Assembly (NCBI RefSeq): GCF_015291705.1
Contig: NZ_CP030050.1
Coordinates: 3,348,001-3,412,000, forward strand
Reading direction: 5' to 3'
Source of the DNA: Bradyrhizobium arachidis
GTDB taxonomy: Bacteria; Pseudomonadota; Alphaproteobacteria; Rhizobiales; Xanthobacteraceae
DNA: 64,000 nt
A model generated the notes under the pieces. The model ran no database searches. It had not been told where the DNA came from and saw only the letters and a list, made by a program, of their open reading frames with translations. Positions 60,014 through 64,000 of the stretch are shown piece by piece (position 1 is the first letter of the stretch; every line of letters begins with the position of its first letter). Made by a program: the position numbers and the translations under genes.

Positions 60014-61639
60014 CTACGGCTTCGGCGGATGAATGAACGCCCACGGGCTCACTTCCGAATCCCTGGTCACCTCGACCGAGATTAGATACGGCCCACCGTG
60101 GCTAAGCGCCTTCTCCATCGCCGCCTTGAACTGCTCCGGCGCCGTCACACGCGCCGCCGCCACACCAAAGGACTCCGCGAGCTTGACGAAATCCGGATTG
60201 ACCAAATCCGACGCCACCACGCGGCCGTCAAAACGTTCGCGCTGGTCGCGGCGGACATTGCCATAGGCGTTGTTGTTGAACACCAGCGTCACCACGCCGA
60301 TGTTGAACTGCACGGCGGTGGCAAGCTCCTGCACGCCGAACATGAAGCCGCCATCGCCGGTGATCGCGACGACCGGCTTGTCGGGATTGGCGACCTTGGC
60401 GCCAAGTGCGGTCGGGAAGCCCGAGCCGAGCGTGCCCTGATAGCCCGACGTGATGAAGGTGCGCGGCTCATAGATCGGAAAGCCGTACCAGGAGGCAAAG
60501 CCGACCTGCGACAATTCATCGGTGACGATCGCGTTCGCCGGCAGCACCTCACGCAGGATGTTGAGATACGCCATCTGCGGCTGGACGCGCTGGATATCGG
60601 CTTGCGCGGCGGCAGTGGCCTCACGGATCGCGGCACGGCGGCCGGCGGTCTTGCTGTAGCCGGCCTTGCTGACGGCGGCGGCGAGATCGGCAGTGGCGGC
60701 CCTGGCATCGGCGACGATGGCGATGTCGGAGATGAAGCGCCGCATCTCGACGGGATCGATGTCGATCCGGATGCACTTCAACCCGTCGGGCCGGTACGGC
60801 CAGCGCGACATGGTCGGCAGCTCCAGCCGCGTGCCGATGCCGATCATCAAGTCTGTGTTCGGCCACAGCCTGTAGGCGGCGGCCATGGTGAGGCCGAGCT
60901 CATGCGCATTGGAGACGATGCCGCGGCCGCTGCGGAAGGCGACCACAGGCGCATCGATCATCTCGGCGAGCTCGAGGATCTCCGCGCCCGCATCGATCGC
61001 GCCGCTGCCGACGAAGATCATCGGCGCCTTGCTGGCCTTGATCAGCGCGGCCGCCTGCTTGATCGTGTCGGGATCAGGCAGCGGCGCGGGCAGCGGCTCC
61101 AGCACCTGTGCGGCACAGGTGTCGGCGCGCTGGGTGAAGACGTCCCAGGGCATTTCGACCGAGGCAGGGCCGCGCCGGCCTGAGGTCATCTCCTGGAAGG
61201 CGCGCGCCACCGTGGTCGGCGCGTTGCCGGGCGTCTCGACGCGGTCGGCCCATTTCACATAGGTGCGCAAGGTCGCGAGCTGGTCCGGCATCTCGTGCAG
61301 ATGGCCGCGGCCCTTGCCGAGGAACTGCGTCGGCACCTGGCCGGTGACGCACAGCACCGGCTCGTTGCAGCCATAGGCGGTGAGCAGCGCCGCGCTGGCG
61401 TTGAGCACGCCGGGGCCGGGCACCACGCTGAACACCCCGGGCCGGCCGCTTGCGCGCGCATATCCGAACGCCATGTAGCCGCAGGCCTGCTCGTGCCGCG
61501 CGCCGATCACCTTGAGCTGGGCCTGGTGGAATGCGTCGAACAGGCCGTAGATCTGCGCGCCGGGCAGGCCGAACACGGTGTCGACCCCGTGAGCGACAAG
61601 GCCGCTGACGATCGCTTCGCCGCCGGTGAGGGTGGTCAT
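60014..61639 (-). CDS. Thiamine-diphosphate-dependent enzyme (acetolactate-synthase-like)
   Basis: A 541-residue enzyme of the pyruvate-oxidase/decarboxylase superfamily. The N-terminal domain has the catalytic Glu in IGARHEQACGYMAFGYAR near residue 48, the middle domain VGSGAIDAGAEIL, and the ThDP-binding GDGGFMFGVQELATAVQFNIGVV..NNNAYG motif near 427-455. FAD-site residues of acetolactate synthase are not obvious. It is the last gene of a leftward run after the FAH-family gene (25-base gap). A benzoylformate/phenylpyruvate or other 2-oxoacid decarboxylase fits an aromatic context, but the substrate is open. Confidence 0.85.
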   Translation of the reverse strand: MTTLTGGEAIVSGLVAHGVDTVFGLPGAQIYGLFDAFHQAQLKVIGARHEQACGYMAFGYARASGRPGVFSVVPGPGVLNASAALLTAYGCNEPVLCVTGQVPTQFLGKGRGHLHEMPDQLATLRTYVKWADRVETPGNAPTTVARAFQEMTSGRRGPASVEMPWDVFTQRADTCAAQVLEPLPAPLPDPDTIKQAAALIKASKAPMIFVGSGAIDAGAEILELAEMIDAPVVAFRSGRGIVSNAHELGLTMAAAYRLWPNTDLMIGIGTRLELPTMSRWPYRPDGLKCIRIDIDPVEMRRFISDIAIVADARAATADLAAAVSKAGYSKTAGRRAAIREATAAAQADIQRVQPQMAYLNILREVLPANAIVTDELSQVGFASWYGFPIYEPRTFITSGYQGTLGSGFPTALGAKVANPDKPVVAITGDGGFMFGVQELATAVQFNIGVVTLVFNNNAYGNVRRDQRERFDGRVVASDLVNPDFVKLAESFGVAAARVTAPEQFKAAMEKALSHGGPYLISVEVTRDSEVSPWAFIHPPKP

Positions 61640-61664
61640 TGCACTATTCCACTTCCATTGTTGT

Positions 61665-62534
61665 TCAGGCTTCGTCGACGACACCGTTACGTAAAGAGCC
61701 GATGCCCTCGGCCGCGACCTCAATCACGTCGCCCGGCTTGAGGTAACGCGGCGGTTCGAACCGTGCACCGGCGCCGGTCGGCGTGCCTGTCACAATGACG
61801 TCACCGGGAACGAGCGTTGCGAAGGTCGAGATATAGCTGATGAGGTAGCGGAACGGAAACATCAGTCGGCTGGTGCGGTCGTCCTGGCGCAGCTCGCCGT
61901 TGACATGCGTGGTGAGGCGGATGTCGGCGATCTGGGATTCCTTTGCGTAAGGCACGAGCCACGGCCCTAGGCTGCCGCTGGAATCAAAATTCTTGCCCTG
62001 CGTGACGTTGAATTTGGCGTGGCGGAGCCAATCGCGCACCGAGCCTTCGTTGCAGAGCGTCAGCGCGGCGATGTGGTCGAGCGCGGCGCTTTCCGCAATG
62101 TGCCGCCCGGGCTTGCCGATCACCAGCACGATCTCGCCTTCATAGTCGAGCTGGTGTGAGGCGCGCGGACGCACCAGCGGCGTGTCGTGGCCGACGAAGG
62201 AGCGGGGCGAGCGCATGAACATGCTCGGATATTTCGGCGCGTCCTGCCCGTCCTTGTACTCGGCGTTGCGATCAGGATAGTTGACGCCGATGCAGATGAT
62301 CTTTTCCGGTGCAGGGATCGGCGGCAGCCAGGTGATATCGCCGAGCGCGTGATCCGGCGCGCGGCTGGCGGCTTCTTCCGCAAGGCTTGCGAGCTTTCCG
62401 GCCGCGATCACCTCGCGCAGCGTCGGATAGTCTCTTGCGTAGCGCGCGGAGAGATCGACGATGCCGCCCTCCAGGACGGCGCCGTAGCTGACATCACCCT
62501 TGACGGAATAGGTGGTGAGGCGAGGGAGTTTCAT
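61665..62534 (-). CDS. Fumarylacetoacetate hydrolase-family protein
   Basis: A 289-residue FAH-fold protein. ICIGVNYPDRNAEYK near residues 81-95, the metal-binding Glu pair in QLDYEGEIVLVIGKPGRHI near 128-146, VTQGKNFDSSGSLGPWLVP near 177-195, and TGTPTGAGARF are all typical. In homoprotocatechuate breakdown such proteins (HpaG type) decarboxylate and isomerise the ring-cleavage product; others are acylpyruvases. Context with hpaD and hpaE supports the first. A family C repeat separates it from hpaD upstream. Confidence 0.85.
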   Translation of the reverse strand: MKLPRLTTYSVKGDVSYGAVLEGGIVDLSARYARDYPTLREVIAAGKLASLAEEAASRAPDHALGDITWLPPIPAPEKIICIGVNYPDRNAEYKDGQDAPKYPSMFMRSPRSFVGHDTPLVRPRASHQLDYEGEIVLVIGKPGRHIAESAALDHIAALTLCNEGSVRDWLRHAKFNVTQGKNFDSSGSLGPWLVPYAKESQIADIRLTTHVNGELRQDDRTSRLMFPFRYLISYISTFATLVPGDVIVTGTPTGAGARFEPPRYLKPGDVIEVAAEGIGSLRNGVVDEA

Positions 62535-62551
62535 TGGCGATCTATCTCTCT

Positions 62552-62679
62552 GTCGTCCCGGCGAAAGCCGGGACCCATACCGCGGAATCTATCGATTGGA
62601 TGAGGCAGGAGTACCGAACAGCGGGTCTTCGCCAAACTCCGCCCTGTGGTTATGGGTCCCTGCTTTCGCAGGGACGACG
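62552..62679. repeat. Intergenic element, family C
   Basis: GTCGTCCCGGCGAAAGCCGGGACCCATA-type left end and GTTATGGGTCCCTGC...GCAGGGACGAC right end. The core has GTCTTCGCCAAACTCC, shared with the copies at 40815 and 42612. It lies between the leftward hpaD and FAH-family genes. Confidence 0.8.
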
Positions 62680-62704
62680 GGGAGAGAGGCTTTGTCTGTC
62701 AGCA

Positions 62705-63688
62705 TCAGTCCGCCACCAGCACGTCGGCCACGAACTTCGGCTCGCGCACGGCCTGATCCGTGAACGGCGAGCCCTGCTCGAACCAGGAGCGGGGCGCGGG
62801 TGCGCCCCACAGCGTCTGACGGCGCGGATCGCGCAGCGACCAGCGCAGCGGCTCATGGTCGTGATCGCCCGTAAAATAGTCGCTGGTGTAGAGCTCGAGG
62901 CGGTGGCCATCGGGATCGCGCACGTAGAGGAAGAACGCGTTCGAGATGCCGTGGCGTCCGGGGCCGCGCTCGATGTTCTTCACGAAGCCTTGCGAAGCCA
63001 TGACGTCGCAGAGATGGATGATGTTCATCGCCGTCGGTGTCCAATAGGCGAAGTGGTGCAGGCGTGGGCCCTTGCCATTGGTGATCGCAAAATCGTGGAC
63101 GTTGCCCTTGCGATGCATCCAGGCCGCGGCGATGCGGCCGTTCGGCCCGTCCTCTTCGGCGTATTCGGTCAGGCGGAAGCCGAGCCGCGCATAGAAATCG
63201 ACGGTGTCCTGCACCTCGGCGGCGAAGACGTTGAAATGGTCGAGCCGCTGCGGGTGGCAACCGCGGTAGAGATCGTAGCGGCGCAAGAGATGCGGCCGGC
63301 GGTCCATCGACGCGTAGAGCTCGATCTGGAAGCCGAAGGGATCGGTGAACTGCAGCGTGCGGCCCTGGAAGGGCTGATCGGCGAAGGCATAAGCGAGGCC
63401 GTTCTCGGAGAGGAAGGCGGCGGCCTTGTCGAGGTCCTTCTCGTTGCCGACCTTGAAGCCGAGCCGGTTGCAGGCCGGCACGGCCGCTTTCCGCAGCACC
63501 AGCGAATGATGCTGATGCTCCTCGGCGGCACGCAGGTAGACGACCTTGTCGTCGGCGTCCTCGACATGCATGCCGACGGTCAACTCGTAGAACTCGCGGC
63601 TCAGCTTCAGATCGGTGACGTCGAGCACGACGTGGCTGGAGCGGATGATGTTGAACGGCGGCTCGAAGATGTGTTGCGGTACGGGCAT
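62705..63688 (-). CDS. hpaD: 3,4-dihydroxyphenylacetate 2,3-dioxygenase (extradiol, VOC fold)
   Basis: A 327-residue two-module VOC enzyme that opens homoprotocatechuate at the 2,3 bond. Fe ligands are His151 (RLDHFNV), His211/212 (LHHFAYW) and Glu265 (HRLELYTSDY). The assisting residues His198 (VHDFAI), His246 region (GRHGISN) and Tyr255 (FLYVRDPDG) also match the known Brevibacterium-type enzyme. The first module has lost its ligands, as normal. It follows hpaE on the same strand with a repeat between. Catechol 2,3-dioxygenase is a less likely reading. Confidence 0.88.
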   Translation of the reverse strand: MPVPQHIFEPPFNIIRSSHVVLDVTDLKLSREFYELTVGMHVEDADDKVVYLRAAEEHQHHSLVLRKAAVPACNRLGFKVGNEKDLDKAAAFLSENGLAYAFADQPFQGRTLQFTDPFGFQIELYASMDRRPHLLRRYDLYRGCHPQRLDHFNVFAAEVQDTVDFYARLGFRLTEYAEEDGPNGRIAAAWMHRKGNVHDFAITNGKGPRLHHFAYWTPTAMNIIHLCDVMASQGFVKNIERGPGRHGISNAFFLYVRDPDGHRLELYTSDYFTGDHDHEPLRWSLRDPRRQTLWGAPAPRSWFEQGSPFTDQAVREPKFVADVLVAD

Positions 63689-63708
63689 TTGCGGCTCCCC
63701 TCGGTCCT

Positions 63709-63812
63709 GTCATTCCGGGGCGGCTCGAAGAGCCGAACCCGGAATCCATCGTGCGGCAGTGTCGGTGGATGAATGGATTCCGGGCTCGCGCTACGCGCGC
63801 CCCGGAATGACG
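63709..63812. repeat. Intergenic inverted repeat, family B
   Basis: GTCATTCCGGGGCGGC...GAACCCGGAATCCAT and ATGGATTCCGGGCTCGCG...GCCCCGGAATGAC. It ends 2 bases before the hpaE stop, inside the hpa gene series. Confidence 0.85.
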
Positions 63813-63813
63813 A

Positions 63814-64000
63814 TCAAATTCCCAGCTTCTGAATCTTGTGCGTGCCCCGCGCCAGCGAGACGTGCTTGGTCTCCATGTAGAAGTCGAACGAGTAATCGCC
63901 GCCGTCGCGGCCGATGCCCGAGGCCTTCATGCCGCCGAACGGCGTCGGCAGGTGGCGGACGTTTTCCGAGTTCAGCCAGATCATGCCGGCCTCCAGCGCG
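63814..64000 (-). CDS. hpaE: 5-carboxymethyl-2-hydroxymuconate semialdehyde dehydrogenase (C-terminus only)
   Basis: The last 61 codons of an aldehyde dehydrogenase, cut by the window edge. The C-terminal stretch contains GMIWLNSENVRHLPTPFGG, GMKASGIGRDGGDYSFDFY and ends HKIQKLGI. The FGGMKASGIGRDGG pattern and the terminal residues match HpaE, which oxidises the hpaD ring-cleavage aldehyde. Context with hpaD supports it; another NAD-dependent aldehyde dehydrogenase cannot be excluded from this fragment. Confidence 0.8.
   Translation of the reverse strand, partial: ALEAGMIWLNSENVRHLPTPFGGMKASGIGRDGGDYSFDFYMETKHVSLARGTHKIQKLGI

Overview
The window is a high-GC, densely packed chromosomal segment. 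Gene content, codon bias, many Rhizobiales-type ABC and beta-oxidation genes, and numerous intergenic palindromic repeats suggest an alphaproteobacterium close to Bradyrhizobium. That assignment is inferred from family resemblance, not from a database search. I see no rRNA, tRNA, CRISPR, phage or insertion sequence. Both ends cut through genes: an amino-acid ABC permease at the left and an hpaE-type dehydrogenase at the right.

Layout. 0-5.6 kb: amino-acid permease (partial), a tiny secreted protein, amidase, an SDR without the usual Tyr/Lys pair, a tartrate/D-malate-type dehydrogenase and a suppressor-of-fused-domain protein. 5.7-15.7 kb: a two-sided module. A LysR regulator heads a leftward operon (M20 carbamoylase/allantoate-amidohydrolase-like enzyme, D-2-hydroxyacid dehydrogenase, Ldh2-type dehydrogenase). 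Across a promoter with a perfect 23-bp dyad, a UPF0317 hydro-lyase and a complete Liv-type ABC importer run rightward. 15.8-19.6 kb: a complete tetronate (threonate/erythronate) pathway, otnC divergent from ltnD-otnI-otnK. 19.8-26.1 kb: a chemoreceptor and an RND efflux permease plus adaptor pair.

26.2-46.3 kb: an acyl-CoA and ketone catabolism island with a thiolase-like protein, nitronate monooxygenase, Baeyer-Villiger-type monooxygenase, YghU-type GST, flavin reductase, two acyl-CoA dehydrogenases, three enoyl-CoA hydratases, two acyl-CoA ligases and SDRs. Inside it lies the most interesting set: an ACAD10/11-like dehydrogenase, an SDR, and an operon of enoyl-CoA hydratase, APH-fold kinase and DUF6285 protein. 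This resembles the kinase-dependent 4-hydroxyacyl-CoA pathway (LvaA/B/C; ACAD10/11).

46.4-53.4 kb: glgX, yccF, ppc and a Tat-exported SMP-30/gluconolactonase-like protein. 53.5-58.3 kb: HSD17B4-type SDR, SCP2-type thiolase with its DUF35 partner, and amidase with DUF2848. 58.5-59.9 kb: two Fe(II)/2-oxoglutarate oxygenases in one frame, the second being AlkB. 60-64 kb: a homoprotocatechuate meta-cleavage group (TPP enzyme, FAH-family hydrolase, hpaD, hpaE).

Most intergenic gaps from 2.5 kb onward carry one of at least six families of 60-200 bp inverted-repeat elements, which are listed individually.
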